A stretch of 64,000 bases of DNA from Streptomyces sp. 71268 (GCF_029392895.1 NZ_CP114200.1:3813001-3877000), one strand, 5' to 3'. Counted from the stretch's first letter, positions 1-8,296 are shown. The notes: a model not told the origin generated them from the letters alone. A program made the numbers and translations.

Positions 1-663
1 CAGGGCCAGCGCGGTGCGCGGGGTGGCCTCGGACGCGATGGCGTCGGCGGGCACGGCCCGCAGCGCGCAGCCGGTGAGCCGGGCCGCGGACTCGGCGATG
101 TAACCGTCCGTGGGGAACGTGCTCACGTCCACCAGGATCTCGTCCCGCCCGCCGGCCGTCGCGCCGGCATCCGTGGCGCCCGCGCCCGCCTGCTCGCCGC
201 CCTCGGCGCCACGGGCCAGCCGCACGCCCGCCACCACCGCCTTGAGGACGTTGACGCTGGTCGAGTCGCCGACCACGATCTGGCCCGGGGCGGCCCCGAC
301 GAGCGCGCCGACCCGGTCGCCGATCCGCTCCGGCGCGGTCCACCAGTGGTTGTCCGACCAGGAGTTGATCCGGTCGCGGCCCCACTCGCGCTCGATCACG
401 TCGGCCATCCGGGCCGGTACGCCGCGCGGCAGCGCGCCGAGCGAGTTGCCGTCCAGGTAGACCGTGCCGTCCGGGTCGTCGACCGCGTCCACCACGAAGC
501 GTTCGCGGGTCCCGGCCAGCGGGTCCTCGCGGTCGCGCCGGGCGGCCTCGGCCGCGTGCGCGCGCCCCACGGCCGTGGCGGTGCCGGCGGCCGGGGCGGC
601 GGCTCCGGCGGTGGCGGGCGTAGCGCCCGGTGGCACGGTCTCGGTCCGCGAGTGCTCAGACAT
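1..663 (-). CDS. kynU: kynureninase, C-terminal part outside the window
   Basis: PLP-dependent hydrolase that cleaves kynurenine to anthranilate and alanine (or 3-hydroxykynurenine to 3-hydroxyanthranilate) in the cytosol. The visible 221 codons contain family hallmarks: YLDGNSLG, then INSWSDNHWWTAPERIGD, then the substrate/PLP segment IVVGDSTSVNVLKAV. The start ATG (663-661) overlaps the kynA stop by eight bases (ATGTCTGA), so the two genes are translationally coupled. The first 45 or so residues are a variable Ala/Gly-rich leader. The gene runs off the left edge, so the PLP lysine is not visible. Confidence 0.93.
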   Translation of the reverse strand, partial: MSEHSRTETVPPGATPATAGAAAPAAGTATAVGRAHAAEAARRDREDPLAGTRERFVVDAVDDPDGTVYLDGNSLGALPRGVPARMADVIEREWGRDRINSWSDNHWWTAPERIGDRVGALVGAAPGQIVVGDSTSVNVLKAVVAGVRLARGAEGGEQAGAGATDAGATAGGRDEILVDVSTFPTDGYIAESAARLTGCALRAVPADAIASEATPRTALAL

Positions 664-1639
664 AGCTACGCGCCGTCCACAGCTCGGGGAAGACCTGCTT
701 GCCGGCGCGCTTCTCCAGCCAGGCGACGCCCGCCGAACCGCCCGTGCCGGTCTTGGCGCCCATCGCGCGCCGGGTGGCCACCAGGTGGTCGTTGCGCCAG
801 CGCCAGACCAGCTCGGCGACCTCCGTCAGCGCCTCGCCGAGCGCGACCAGACCGCCGCCCGCGCCGCCGACGGCGGCGGCCACGGCCACCGCCCGCGCGG
901 CCTCCGGGGACTGATCGCCCTTCCTGGGCCGCGCCTTCGGGTCAGCGGCGTCCGCCGCGCCCGCCGCGTCACCGTCAGCCGCGGTCGGGGCGCCGGCGCC
1001 GGAGTAGACGCGCTGCCAGGCCCGCTCGACGGCCGGGTGCGCCTCGTAGCGCTGGGTCACGTCGCGGTGCAGCACCTCGTCCGGGATGTCGAAGCCCTGC
1101 CGGGCGAGGTAGCGCACCACCTCGTCGTACAGGCTCGGCTCGGCCAGCGCCTTCTCCAGCTCGGCGTACTCGCGCGGCGCGCCGCGGTGCGGGACCAGCA
1201 TCGAGGCGGACTTGTCGCCGAGCAGGAACTCCAGCCGGCGGAACATCGCGGACTGGAACCCGGAGCCCTCGCCGAGCGCGCCGCGGTAGGCGTTGAACTC
1301 GCCCGGCGTCATGTGCGCGAGCGGCTTCCAGGAGGCGTTCAGCGACTCCAGCTCGTACGTGGAGCGCTTGAGGGCGGCCAGCGCGGTGGGCACGTCGTCC
1401 CGGCGCAGCGCGTCGGCCGCGGTCTGCCACTCGTGCGTGATGACCGTGAACCACAGCTCCATCACCTGGCTGGTGACCAGGAAGACCATCTCGCCCGGGT
1501 CGTCGGAGAGCGGGTGCTGGAGGTGGGTGAGCACGGACGCCCTGACGTAGTCGTCGTACGGCGTGGTGCCCTGGAAATCGAGGTTGGGAGTCTCGGGCTC
1601 AGCCTCGTTCGTACCGGAATGTCCAGTGTGCTGGGACAT
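656..1639 (-). CDS. kynA: tryptophan 2,3-dioxygenase
   Basis: Heme dioxygenase opening the indole ring of L-tryptophan to N-formylkynurenine, first step of the kynurenine route; it is the first gene of a kynA-kynU pair. The 327-residue product has the family blocks YDDYVRAS (about 28-35), FLVTSQVMELWF (53-64), the probable heme-ligand His285 in WRWRNDHLVATRR and the KTGTGGSAGV loop (296-305). A GAGGAG ribosome site five bases before ATG 1639 supports the start. Residues about 213-262 form an Ala/Gly/Asp-rich insertion, making the protein roughly 45 residues longer than a typical bacterial enzyme. No kynurenine formamidase gene is adjacent. Confidence 0.94.
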   Translation of the reverse strand: MSQHTGHSGTNEAEPETPNLDFQGTTPYDDYVRASVLTHLQHPLSDDPGEMVFLVTSQVMELWFTVITHEWQTAADALRRDDVPTALAALKRSTYELESLNASWKPLAHMTPGEFNAYRGALGEGSGFQSAMFRRLEFLLGDKSASMLVPHRGAPREYAELEKALAEPSLYDEVVRYLARQGFDIPDEVLHRDVTQRYEAHPAVERAWQRVYSGAGAPTAADGDAAGAADAADPKARPRKGDQSPEAARAVAVAAAVGGAGGGLVALGEALTEVAELVWRWRNDHLVATRRAMGAKTGTGGSAGVAWLEKRAGKQVFPELWTARSYV

Positions 1640-1780
1640 GGCGTCTCCTCAGTCCTGCTTCCGGGTAGCGGTCCGCCCCTTCCTGTTCGGCATCGGAGCC
1701 CCGGTCCCCTCTTGAACCCACGATCGCTGATCATCGGGTCCTGCGCGCATCATGCGGGGTGCGCGGCGCGGACGGCAAGG

Positions 1781-1812
1781 GCCTGCCGGGTCGAGGTGCG
1801 CGACCGGCAGGC
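1781..1812 (-). terminator. hairpin downstream of the DUF3151 gene
   Basis: GCCTGCCGG (1781-1789) pairs perfectly with CCGGCAGGC (1804-1812), and TCG/CGA extends the stem inward past a one-base bulge. It lies 100 bp beyond the stop of the minus-strand gene at 1912. No U-tract follows, which is usual in Streptomyces. The rest of 1640-1911 holds the presumed kynA promoter, which I cannot pinpoint. Confidence 0.45.
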
Positions 1813-1911
1813 CCTGTATTCGGACACCCGCGACGGGTGAACGCCTGGGAATCTCGTCCCGTATGCCCGAACCGCCAACGGTTCAGGCGGCTCGGGTCAG
1901 CTCACGCCGGC

Positions 1912-2325
1912 TCAGCTCAGCGTGTCCGCCGCGGTCGGCGAGGAGTCGCGCAGGAAGGTCGAGCAGCGCTCGTACTCCTCCGTCTCGCCGATGGCCTGCG
2001 CGGCGCGCGCCAGCGCGTGCAGGGCGCGCAGGAAGCCACGGTTCGGCTCGTGCTCGAACGGCACCGGGCCGTGGCCCTTCCAGCCACTGCGGCGCAGCGC
2101 GTCCAGTCCCCGGTGGTAGCCGGTGCGGGCGTACGCGTACGACTCGACGACGCGCCCCGCCGCGAACGCCTCGTCGGCGAGCTGCGCCCAGGCGAGCGAG
2201 GAGGCGGGGTACTTGGCGGCGACCTCGGCGGGCGCGGCGCCGCTGGCGAGCAGCTCGCGCGGCCCGGGGTCGTCGGGCAGGTGGGTCGGGGGAGGTCCCC
2301 CGAGCAGGTTCTCGTGAATGGCCAT
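1912..2325 (-). CDS. DUF3151 domain protein
   Basis: A 137-residue soluble conserved actinobacterial protein of unknown function. The family signature includes NLLGGPPPTHLP near the N-terminus, the central WAQLADEAFAAGR segment, a YHRGLDALRRSGWKG block and a C-terminal helix ending in TEEYERCSTFLRDS. I chose ATG 2325 because the family begins MAIHENLL; an in-frame upstream extension to 2412 is low-complexity and non-conserved. In streptomycetes it sits near fbaA, as here, but no role can be inferred from that. Confidence 0.9.
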   Translation of the reverse strand: MAIHENLLGGPPPTHLPDDPGPRELLASGAAPAEVAAKYPASSLAWAQLADEAFAAGRVVESYAYARTGYHRGLDALRRSGWKGHGPVPFEHEPNRGFLRALHALARAAQAIGETEEYERCSTFLRDSSPTAADTLS

Positions 2326-2437
2326 GGGTTCCAGTCTGCCGGACCGCGCCACGCGGAGCCGCCTCGCGGGCGCCCCCGCGACTGGCCGGTTTCTTACGCC
2401 GCCGACCCGCACGGATATGGCCCGTTTGTGCCCGTGC

Positions 2438-2485
2438 GGCCGGGCTGGTTCGCGTCCGTGGGGCCGGGCCGGTTCGCGTCCGTGG
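2438..2485. repeat. 24-bp tandem duplication
   Basis: Two adjacent 24-bp units (2438-2461 and 2462-2485) read GGCCGGG(C/C)(T/C)GGTTCGCGTCCGTGG and differ at one base. They lie in the spacer between the MFS gene and the DUF3151 gene. Confidence 0.8.
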
Positions 2486-2493
2486 GGCCGGGG

Positions 2494-4095
2494 CTAGCCG
2501 GGCCGCGTGGGGGGCTCGCCCGGGTCGAGCGGGGGCGCGGCCACGCCGCAGTGGTGGGTGCACTCGGGGTGGCAGGGCTCGGCACGCTCCTGGCCCGCCG
2601 GGTGCTCCAGGGTGTCGGCGCGGACCGTCGTCCAGGCCAGCGCGGAGCCCAGCAGCAGCACGCCGGCGCACCAGAGCATCGCGCGCCGGAACGCCTCCTC
2701 GAACTCGCCCGCCGCGCGGTACGCCTCCGGGCCCATGCCCGCCAGCAACGGCAGCGCGGCCACCGCGACCAGGCCCGCCGCCCGGGCCGCCGCGTTGTTG
2801 ATGCCGCTGGCCAGGCCCGCGCGGCCGACGTCCACCGAGGCCAGCACCGTGGCGGTGAGCGGGGCCACCAGCGTCACCATGCCCGCGCCGAGCACCACCA
2901 GGGCGGGCAGCACGTCGCGCCAGTACACCGCGTCCGGGCCGACCCGCATCATCAGCAGCATCCCCGCCGCGCACAGCAGTGGCCCGACCGTCAGCGGCAG
3001 CCGGGGCCCGGTGCGCTGGGCCAGTTCGCCGGAGCGGGCCGAGAACAGCAGCATCAGCACCGTGGTCGGCAGCAGCGCGGCCCCCGCTTGGAGGGCCGAG
3101 TACTCCACCACCACCTGGAGCTGCACCACCGAGAGGAAGAAGAACCCGCCGAAGGCCGCGTACACGCACAGCGTGACCAGGTTGATCGCGGTGAACTGGC
3201 GGATCGCGAACAGGCCCAGCGGAAGCATCGGCTCCGCCCGGTGCGCCTCCAGGTAACAGAACCCCGCCGCCAGCAGCAGCCCGCCCACGGCCGCCCCGAC
3301 CACCAGCGGCGACGCCCCCGCGTCCGGGGCCGCGATCAGCGCGTACGTCACGGCGCCGAGCGCCAGCGCGCCCAGCGCGGCGCCGGCCACGTCGAACCGG
3401 CCGCCCGCCCGCGGGTCCCGGGACTCCGGCACGTGCCGCAGCGCGACCGGCACGCACACCGCGGCCAGCGGCACGTTGAGCAGGAACACCCAGCGCCAGC
3501 CGGGGCCGTCCACCAGCCAGCCGCCCACGAACGGGCCGACCGCCGCCGCCACGCCGCCCAGCCCCGACCAGGCACCCACCGCCCGCGCCCGGTCCTCCTG
3601 CCGGAACGCGGACTGGATGAGCGCCAGCGAGCCCGGCGTGAGCAGCGCCCCACCCACGCCCTGCAACGCCCGCGCGCCGATCAGCACCCCGGCGTTGGGG
3701 GCCAGCCCGCACAGCAGCGAGGCCAGCGCGAACCAGACCACGCCGACGACGAAGACCCGCCGCCGCCCGTACCGGTCGCCCAGCGCCCCGCCGAGCAGGA
3801 TCAGCGCGGCGAGGGTGAGCATGTACGCGTTGACGGTCCACTGGAGCCCGCCGAGGTCCGCGCCCAGGTCCTCGCCGATGCGCGGCAGCGCGACGTTGAC
3901 GACGGTGCTGTCGAGCATGGCCATGCCGGAGCCGAGCACCGTGGTCAGCAGCACCCAGCGTCCGGTGGGCGTCCCCATCGCCACGGCCCCGGCCGGCTCC
4001 ACCGGCTCGGCGGCGGGCGTGATGTCGGGGGCGGGCTCGGGGCTGGGTCCGGGGTCGGGGTCGGGTTCGGGGCCGGGGCGTCGCGGGTCCGTCAT
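2494..4095 (-). CDS. MFS multidrug exporter, DHA2-like
   Basis: A 533-residue inner-membrane, proton-coupled efflux protein of the drug:H+ antiporter class. TM1 carries LDSTVVNVALP (61-71), typical of the DHA2/EmrB branch. GDRYGRRR (106-113) is MFS motif A between TM2 and TM3, and motif C-like glycines follow in GVGGALLTPG. Residues 1-45 are a disordered Pro/Asp/Glu-rich leader, so a start at MGTPTGRW (residue 40) is possible. The cytoplasmic tail contains CHPECTHHCG, a Cys/His cluster that looks metal-binding and is not part of the MFS fold. Substrate cannot be predicted; no regulator is adjacent. Confidence 0.88.
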   Translation of the reverse strand: MTDPRRPGPEPDPDPGPSPEPAPDITPAAEPVEPAGAVAMGTPTGRWVLLTTVLGSGMAMLDSTVVNVALPRIGEDLGADLGGLQWTVNAYMLTLAALILLGGALGDRYGRRRVFVVGVVWFALASLLCGLAPNAGVLIGARALQGVGGALLTPGSLALIQSAFRQEDRARAVGAWSGLGGVAAAVGPFVGGWLVDGPGWRWVFLLNVPLAAVCVPVALRHVPESRDPRAGGRFDVAGAALGALALGAVTYALIAAPDAGASPLVVGAAVGGLLLAAGFCYLEAHRAEPMLPLGLFAIRQFTAINLVTLCVYAAFGGFFFLSVVQLQVVVEYSALQAGAALLPTTVLMLLFSARSGELAQRTGPRLPLTVGPLLCAAGMLLMMRVGPDAVYWRDVLPALVVLGAGMVTLVAPLTATVLASVDVGRAGLASGINNAAARAAGLVAVAALPLLAGMGPEAYRAAGEFEEAFRRAMLWCAGVLLLGSALAWTTVRADTLEHPAGQERAEPCHPECTHHCGVAAPPLDPGEPPTRPG

Positions 4096-4308
4096 GTCTG
4101 CGATCTTCCGCGTCGGGACACCGCCCGGCCACCCTGACACCCGGCCGTGCCGCGAACGCGCCACCGCAACCTCGCGTACGCGAGCGCGCGAGCACCCCGA
4201 CCGGGCCGCCCGGACCGTCTGGGGCGCCCGGGTCTTCCGGGGCGCTCGGGGCATCCGGGGGCGCTCGGGCCCCGGGCGCCACCGCCGCCCCCGTGCTCGC
4301 ACGCCGAA

Positions 4309-4356
4309 GGGCCCGGCCCCTCCACCTGGGCGAACCAGGGGGGAGGCGCCGGGCCC
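4309..4356 (-). terminator. fbaA terminator
   Basis: A long hairpin 77 bp past the fbaA stop: GGGCCCGGC (4309-4317) pairs with GCCGGGCCC (4348-4356). CCCCTCC/GGGGAGG and CCTGG/CCAGG continue the stem around a GCGAA loop. Confidence 0.75.
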
Positions 4357-4433
4357 GGAAAGGCGGCGCGCGCAGGCCGGCCTGGTGGCCGTCGGCCGGT
4401 GGGCCGGGGCCGCCGGGGGCCGGCGGTGCGGGA

Positions 4434-5456
4434 CTACTTCAGCTTCGTGCCGGTGGAGCGCAGGTCGGCACACGCCTTGGTGACGCGGGCGGCCATGCCG
4501 GCCTCGGCGAGCTTGCCCCAGCTCCGCGGGTCGTAGGTCTTCTTGTTGCCGACCTCGCCGTCCACCTTGAGCACGCCGTCGTAGTTGCGGAACATGTGGT
4601 CCGCGACCGGGCGGGTGAAGGCGTACTGGGTGTCGGTGTCGAGGTTCATCTTCACGACGCCGTTGCCCAGCGCGGTGCGGATCTCCTCCTCCGTGGAGCC
4701 GGAGCCGCCGTGGAAGACGAAGTCGAACGGGTCGGTCTTGCCGGAGCTGGCGGCCAGGCCGTCCTGGAGGTCGCGCAGCAGCTCGGGGCGGAGCACGACG
4801 TTGCCCGGCTTGTAGACGCCGTGCACGTTGCCGAAGGAGGCGGCCAGCAGGTAGCGGCCGTTCTCGCCCAGGCCGAGGGCCGCGGCGGTCTTCTCCACGT
4901 CGGCGACGGAGGTGTACAGCTCGTCGTTGATCTCGTGCGTGACGCCGTCCTCCTCGCCACCGGTCGGGGTGATCTCGACCTCAAGGATGATCTTCGCCTT
5001 GACGGCCTCGGCGAGCAGCTCCTTGGCGATGGCCAGGTTCTCGTCCAGCTTCTCGGCCGAGCCGTCCCACATGTGGGACTGGAAGAGCGGGTTCTGACCG
5101 GCGGCGACGCGCTCCTGGGAGAGGGCGATCAGCGGCCGGACGAAGCCGTCCAGCTTGTCCTTCGGGCAGTGGTCGGTGTGCAGCGCGATGTTGACCGGGT
5201 ACTTCTTGGCCACCACGTGCGCGAACTCGGCCAGCGCCACCGCGCCGGAGACCATGTCCTTGCTGTACTGGCCGCCCAGGAACTCCGCGCCACCGGTGGA
5301 AACCTGGATGATGCCGTCGCTCTCGGCCTCGGCGAAGCCACGCAGCGCCGCGTGCAGGGTCTGCGTCGAGGTCACGTTGATTGCCGGGTAGGCGAACTTG
5401 CCTGCCTTCGCCCGGTCGAGCATCTCGTTGTAGACCTCGGGGGTTGCGATGGGCAT
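4434..5456 (-). CDS. fbaA: class II fructose-bisphosphate aldolase
   Basis: Zn-dependent aldolase interconverting fructose 1,6-bisphosphate with DHAP and glyceraldehyde 3-phosphate in glycolysis and gluconeogenesis. The 340-residue product begins MPIATPEVYNEMLDRAK. It shows the class II blocks IALHTDHCPKDKL (Zn-binding His and catalytic Asp), LEVEITPTGGEEDGV, ASFGNVHGVY and FVFHGGSGSTEEE (second Zn His and phosphate-binding glycines), then KMNLDTDTQYAFT. ATG 5456 is preceded by AAGGAG at normal spacing. A strong terminator follows the gene and a hairpin lies in its leader. Confidence 0.96.
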   Translation of the reverse strand: MPIATPEVYNEMLDRAKAGKFAYPAINVTSTQTLHAALRGFAEAESDGIIQVSTGGAEFLGGQYSKDMVSGAVALAEFAHVVAKKYPVNIALHTDHCPKDKLDGFVRPLIALSQERVAAGQNPLFQSHMWDGSAEKLDENLAIAKELLAEAVKAKIILEVEITPTGGEEDGVTHEINDELYTSVADVEKTAAALGLGENGRYLLAASFGNVHGVYKPGNVVLRPELLRDLQDGLAASSGKTDPFDFVFHGGSGSTEEEIRTALGNGVVKMNLDTDTQYAFTRPVADHMFRNYDGVLKVDGEVGNKKTYDPRSWGKLAEAGMAARVTKACADLRSTGTKLK

Positions 5457-5505
5457 GGGTCCGCTCCTTGTGAAGTGCCGGTTGCGTTGTGAATGCCCTG
5501 ACCTA

Positions 5506-5529
5506 GGGGGCGACGTCATCGTCGCCCCC
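5506..5529 (-). promoter_or_regulatory. hairpin in the fbaA leader region
   Basis: GGGGGCGAC (5506-5514) and GTCGCCCCC (5521-5529) form a perfect 9-bp stem with a six-base loop, 50 bp before the fbaA start codon. It is not next to the pyrE stop, so it could be a leader structure acting on fbaA expression or message stability. No U-tract follows in either direction. Confidence 0.45.
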
Positions 5530-5590
5530 ATCCTTCCAGACTCGTCTGGCTCGGCTCCACGGCGTGTCGCGCAGTGGACGCCGAACGCGC

Positions 5591-5632
5591 CGAGGGCGGG
5601 GACCGTTTCACGTGAAACAGCCCCCGCCCTCG
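5591..5632 (-). terminator. pyrE terminator enclosing parS
   Basis: CGAGGGCGGGG (5591-5601) pairs perfectly with CCCCGCCCTCG (5622-5632), 43 bp past the pyrE stop. The 20-base loop is itself the parS palindrome with its flanks. It should stop pyrE transcripts before fbaA. Confidence 0.7.
5605..5618. other. parS centromere site (ParB binding)
   Basis: GTTTCACGTGAAAC is a perfect 14-bp palindrome identical to the core of the near-universal bacterial parS sequence bound by ParB (Spo0J). Streptomyces chromosomes carry about twenty such sites clustered around oriC, where ParA/ParB assemble segregation complexes during sporulation. The site is intergenic, between pyrE and fbaA. I saw no second exact copy in the window. 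Confidence 0.88.
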
Positions 5633-5674
5633 ACAAAAGCGCAGGTCAAGTGATCATTTACGGCGGTACGACGG

Positions 5675-6214
5675 TCAGTTGAGGCCCAGCTCCGCCAGCC
5701 CGTACGCCTGGTAGTACGGCAGGCCGGCGGCCTCGATCGCGGGCGCGGCGCCGCGCTCGACGATGACGGCCACGGCCACCACCTCGGCGCCCGCCTCGCG
5801 CGCCGCCTCGACGGCGGTCAGCGGGGAGCCGCCCGTGGTCGAGGTGTCCTCCACGATCAGCACGCGGCGGCCCTTGATGTCCGGGCCCTCGATACGCCGC
5901 TGGAGGCCGTGCGCCTTGTTGGCCTTGCGGACCACGAAGGCGTCGAGGCGGCGGCCCCGCGCGGCGGCGGCGTGCATCATCGACGTCGCCACCGGGTCGG
6001 CGCCCAGCGTGAGCCCGCCCACCGCGTCGTACTCCAGGTCGGCGGTCAGGTCGAGCATGACCTGACCGGCCAGCGGCGCGGCCTCGCCATCCAGGGTGAT
6101 CCGGCGCAGGTCGATGTAGAAATCGGCCTCGAGACCGGACGAAAGGGTCACCTTGCCGTGCACCACGGCCTTGTTCTTGATCTGCTCCAGGAGGGCATCA
6201 CGCGCGTCGCTCAT
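5675..6214 (-). CDS. pyrE: orotate phosphoribosyltransferase
   Basis: Transfers phosphoribose from PRPP to orotate, giving OMP in de novo pyrimidine synthesis. The 179-residue product shows FYIDLRRITLDG near residue 30, GGLTLGADPVATSM, KANKAHGLQRRIEG (the flexible catalytic loop) and the PRPP-binding motif VLIVEDTSTTGGSPLTAV. ATG 6214 begins MSDARDALLEQIKNKA, the usual N-terminus. The gene is followed by a terminator hairpin and parS. Confidence 0.95.
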   Translation of the reverse strand: MSDARDALLEQIKNKAVVHGKVTLSSGLEADFYIDLRRITLDGEAAPLAGQVMLDLTADLEYDAVGGLTLGADPVATSMMHAAAARGRRLDAFVVRKANKAHGLQRRIEGPDIKGRRVLIVEDTSTTGGSPLTAVEAAREAGAEVVAVAVIVERGAAPAIEAAGLPYYQAYGLAELGLN

Positions 6215-6267
6215 ACGCACGAGGTTAGCCGTGTCCAGCGGCGACGCCCGCTGGCGGCCGGCTCGGG

Positions 6268-7362
6268 TCAGCCTCGCGGGGCCTGGCCGGCGCGGTCGAC
6301 GGCGGCCTTGGCGAGGATCGCGGAGGTGCCGAGCACGGTCCCGGCCGGGCCCGCGTCGCCGGCCTCGGTGCTCACCGTGCGCTCGCCGAGGAACGCGTGG
6401 CTGGTCCGGTCGAAGATCCACTGCGTCTGCTGGCCGCGCGCGGTGCGGGCCACGGCCACGCCCTCGCGCCCGGCCGCGTCCTTGGCCGAGCGGACCACCG
6501 TGACCCCGGGGATCTTCCCGGCCGCCCGGTAGAGCGCGGCGTTGACCTTCGGCGGCGCCCACGTCTCGGCCAGCAGTTCGCCGATCGCGGTGAAGGCCCG
6601 CTGGTCCGGGTCCTGGCCCTGGCCACGGGTCTGCTGGCGGATCAGCTCCAGCAGGGCGACGGGGTCGGTGGGCAGCGTGGCGACGTAGGTGTGGGTCGGG
6701 TTGGTCACCGACGGGCCGGAACCGGTCGCGCTCGGCCGGGGCTTCGCCCCGCGCCGGTCGATGGTGTACACCGGCGCGTCGTCGCCGAGCGTGCTGTCGG
6801 GCTTGCCCGCCTCGCGCAGCAGGCCCGGGCGACTGCCGTCGGCGGCCAACCACACCTGCCGGGTGTGCGCGGGCGGCAGCGTCACGGCACCGCCGCCGGC
6901 GCTCTGCCCCGCGTAGGCGACCTTGCTCCTGACGTACACGAACTGCTCCGCGCCGACCGCGGGTTGCTCCCCCTCGGCGGCGGCGAGCGCGACGCGGTCC
7001 AGGAGTCGGGTCGCCTCGGGCGTCTCCTGGGCCTCGACCCGGGTGCCGTCGCGCGGCTCGTCGTCCGTGGACGACAGGTTCACCGCGACGATGGCGCCGG
7101 CCACGGCACAGGCCAGGGCCGGTGCCACGAAGCGGACCTGGAAGCGGCGCCGCGTGGGGCGGGCCGCACGGGCCGTACGACCGAAGCCGCGCGCGGCGGC
7201 CGGCTCCTCGCGGGCGGCCTCGCTGAGCACGGCCTGCCGCAGCGCGCGCTCGCGCTCGGGGGCCAGGTCGGGGACGGACGGCGGGGGCAGCAGCGCGGCC
7301 ATCTCCTGGCGCTCGGCCTGCTCGGGCCGGTTGGACGTACGGCGTCGCGGGGTGACGTTCAT
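6268..7362 (-). CDS. CU044_5270-like membrane-anchored partner of an ECF sigma factor
   Basis: A 364-residue protein with a roughly 75-residue cytoplasmic N-terminus, one TM helix (FVAPALACAVAGAIVAVNL, about 80-98) and an extracytoplasmic region of about 265 residues. That region has blocks seen in the actinobacterial CU044_5270 family (QFVYVRSKV, RQVWLAADGSRPGLLRE, LPTDPVALLELIRQQT). Its ATG overlaps the upstream sigma gene by four bases (ATGA), indicating co-expression. Family members commonly follow ECF sigma genes and are thought to act as anti-sigma or sensor partners. No zinc HxxxCxxC motif is present. Confidence 0.8.
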   Translation of the reverse strand: MNVTPRRRTSNRPEQAERQEMAALLPPPSVPDLAPERERALRQAVLSEAAREEPAAARGFGRTARAARPTRRRFQVRFVAPALACAVAGAIVAVNLSSTDDEPRDGTRVEAQETPEATRLLDRVALAAAEGEQPAVGAEQFVYVRSKVAYAGQSAGGGAVTLPPAHTRQVWLAADGSRPGLLREAGKPDSTLGDDAPVYTIDRRGAKPRPSATGSGPSVTNPTHTYVATLPTDPVALLELIRQQTRGQGQDPDQRAFTAIGELLAETWAPPKVNAALYRAAGKIPGVTVVRSAKDAAGREGVAVARTARGQQTQWIFDRTSHAFLGERTVSTEAGDAGPAGTVLGTSAILAKAAVDRAGQAPRG

Positions 7363-8159
7363 CCGTGGTTCTCCTGGGTCAGCGACGGGGCCACGGAGAA
7401 GCGGCCCGGCAGGTGCGAGTCGGGGGAGGGAGCGGGGGCGGGCGTCGCCGGGGCGGGGGCGGGCGTCGCCGGAGCGGGGCCGGGCACGACGGTCGGCCAC
7501 CGGGTGGCGGCCCGTGGCGCCTGCGGGCCCCGCGAGGACGGGCCGCCGGGCGCGGTCGGCGGGGCCTGCGGAGCCGTGACCTGGCGCCCCTGGCTGTCCT
7601 TACGGCCCCGGCTGTCCTCGCGTCCCTCGCGGGTCTCGGCGGTCGCCAGCTCGCGCAGCCGGCCACGGGCGCGGGACAGCCGCGAGCGGACCGTGCCGAC
7701 CGGCACGCCGAGCACCTCGGCCGCCGCCGCGTAGTCCAGGCCGGCCCAGACGACCAGCGTGAACACCTCGCGGTCGCGGCGGCGCAGCTTGCCCAGGGCG
7801 ATGCGGGCGACCCGCAGTTGCTCGGTGTCCGCGAGGTGCGCGACGAGGTCGTCCACGAAGTCCGGGACCGCGCCGCGCTCCGGAACCCGGGCGAGCGCCA
7901 CGTCCCGCCGGCGACGGGCCCGGGCGTTGCGGCGCATGACGTTGGTCGCGATGCCCAGCAACCACGGGCGCAGGCTCTCCTCGCCCGGGCGCACCTTCTC
8001 CCGGCCGCGCCACGCCTCCAGGAACGTGGTCGACACGACGTCCTCGGCCTCGGCCCAGTCGCCGGTCACCCGCAGGGCGTACCGGTACAGCACCTGGGCG
8101 TGCTCGTCGTAGAGCTCCCCCAGGGCGTCACGGTCCCCGCTACGGAAGCGATGTCTCAT
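7359..8159 (-). CDS. ECF RNA polymerase sigma factor
   Basis: Extracytoplasmic-function sigma factor. Region 2 covers ALGELYDEHAQVLYRY through AEDVVSTTFLEAWRG and RPWLLGIATNVMRR. Region 4 is REVFTLVVWAGLDYAAAAEV followed by VPVGTVRSRLSRARGRL, the -35 recognition helix. About 90 C-terminal residues are a disordered Ala/Pro tail with a 7-residue repeat PAPATPA encoded by a 21-bp tandem duplication near 7432-7473. I chose ATG 8159 (MRHRFRSGD); GTG starts up to 8219 are possible and would add 20 residues. Overlap with the next gene suggests a sigma/anti-sigma module. Confidence 0.87.
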   Translation of the reverse strand: MRHRFRSGDRDALGELYDEHAQVLYRYALRVTGDWAEAEDVVSTTFLEAWRGREKVRPGEESLRPWLLGIATNVMRRNARARRRRDVALARVPERGAVPDFVDDLVAHLADTEQLRVARIALGKLRRRDREVFTLVVWAGLDYAAAAEVLGVPVGTVRSRLSRARGRLRELATAETREGREDSRGRKDSQGRQVTAPQAPPTAPGGPSSRGPQAPRAATRWPTVVPGPAPATPAPAPATPAPAPSPDSHLPGRFSVAPSLTQENHG

Positions 8160-8296
8160 GAGTGATTCCACACTGAGCACTGCCTCCCGGGCCGCCCCGG
8201 TTCCGGTGACCTGCGCCACAGGCCGCGCCGCGCCCCGCCCGACGGAGAGTGACGCGGGTCACGGGAACTCCGGCGCGCGGACGCGCAGTGCTGATC

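Noticed and set aside
1759..4137. Plus-strand open frame of 792 codons
   Set aside because: Antisense to DUF3151 and the MFS gene, both clearly recognisable on the minus strand.
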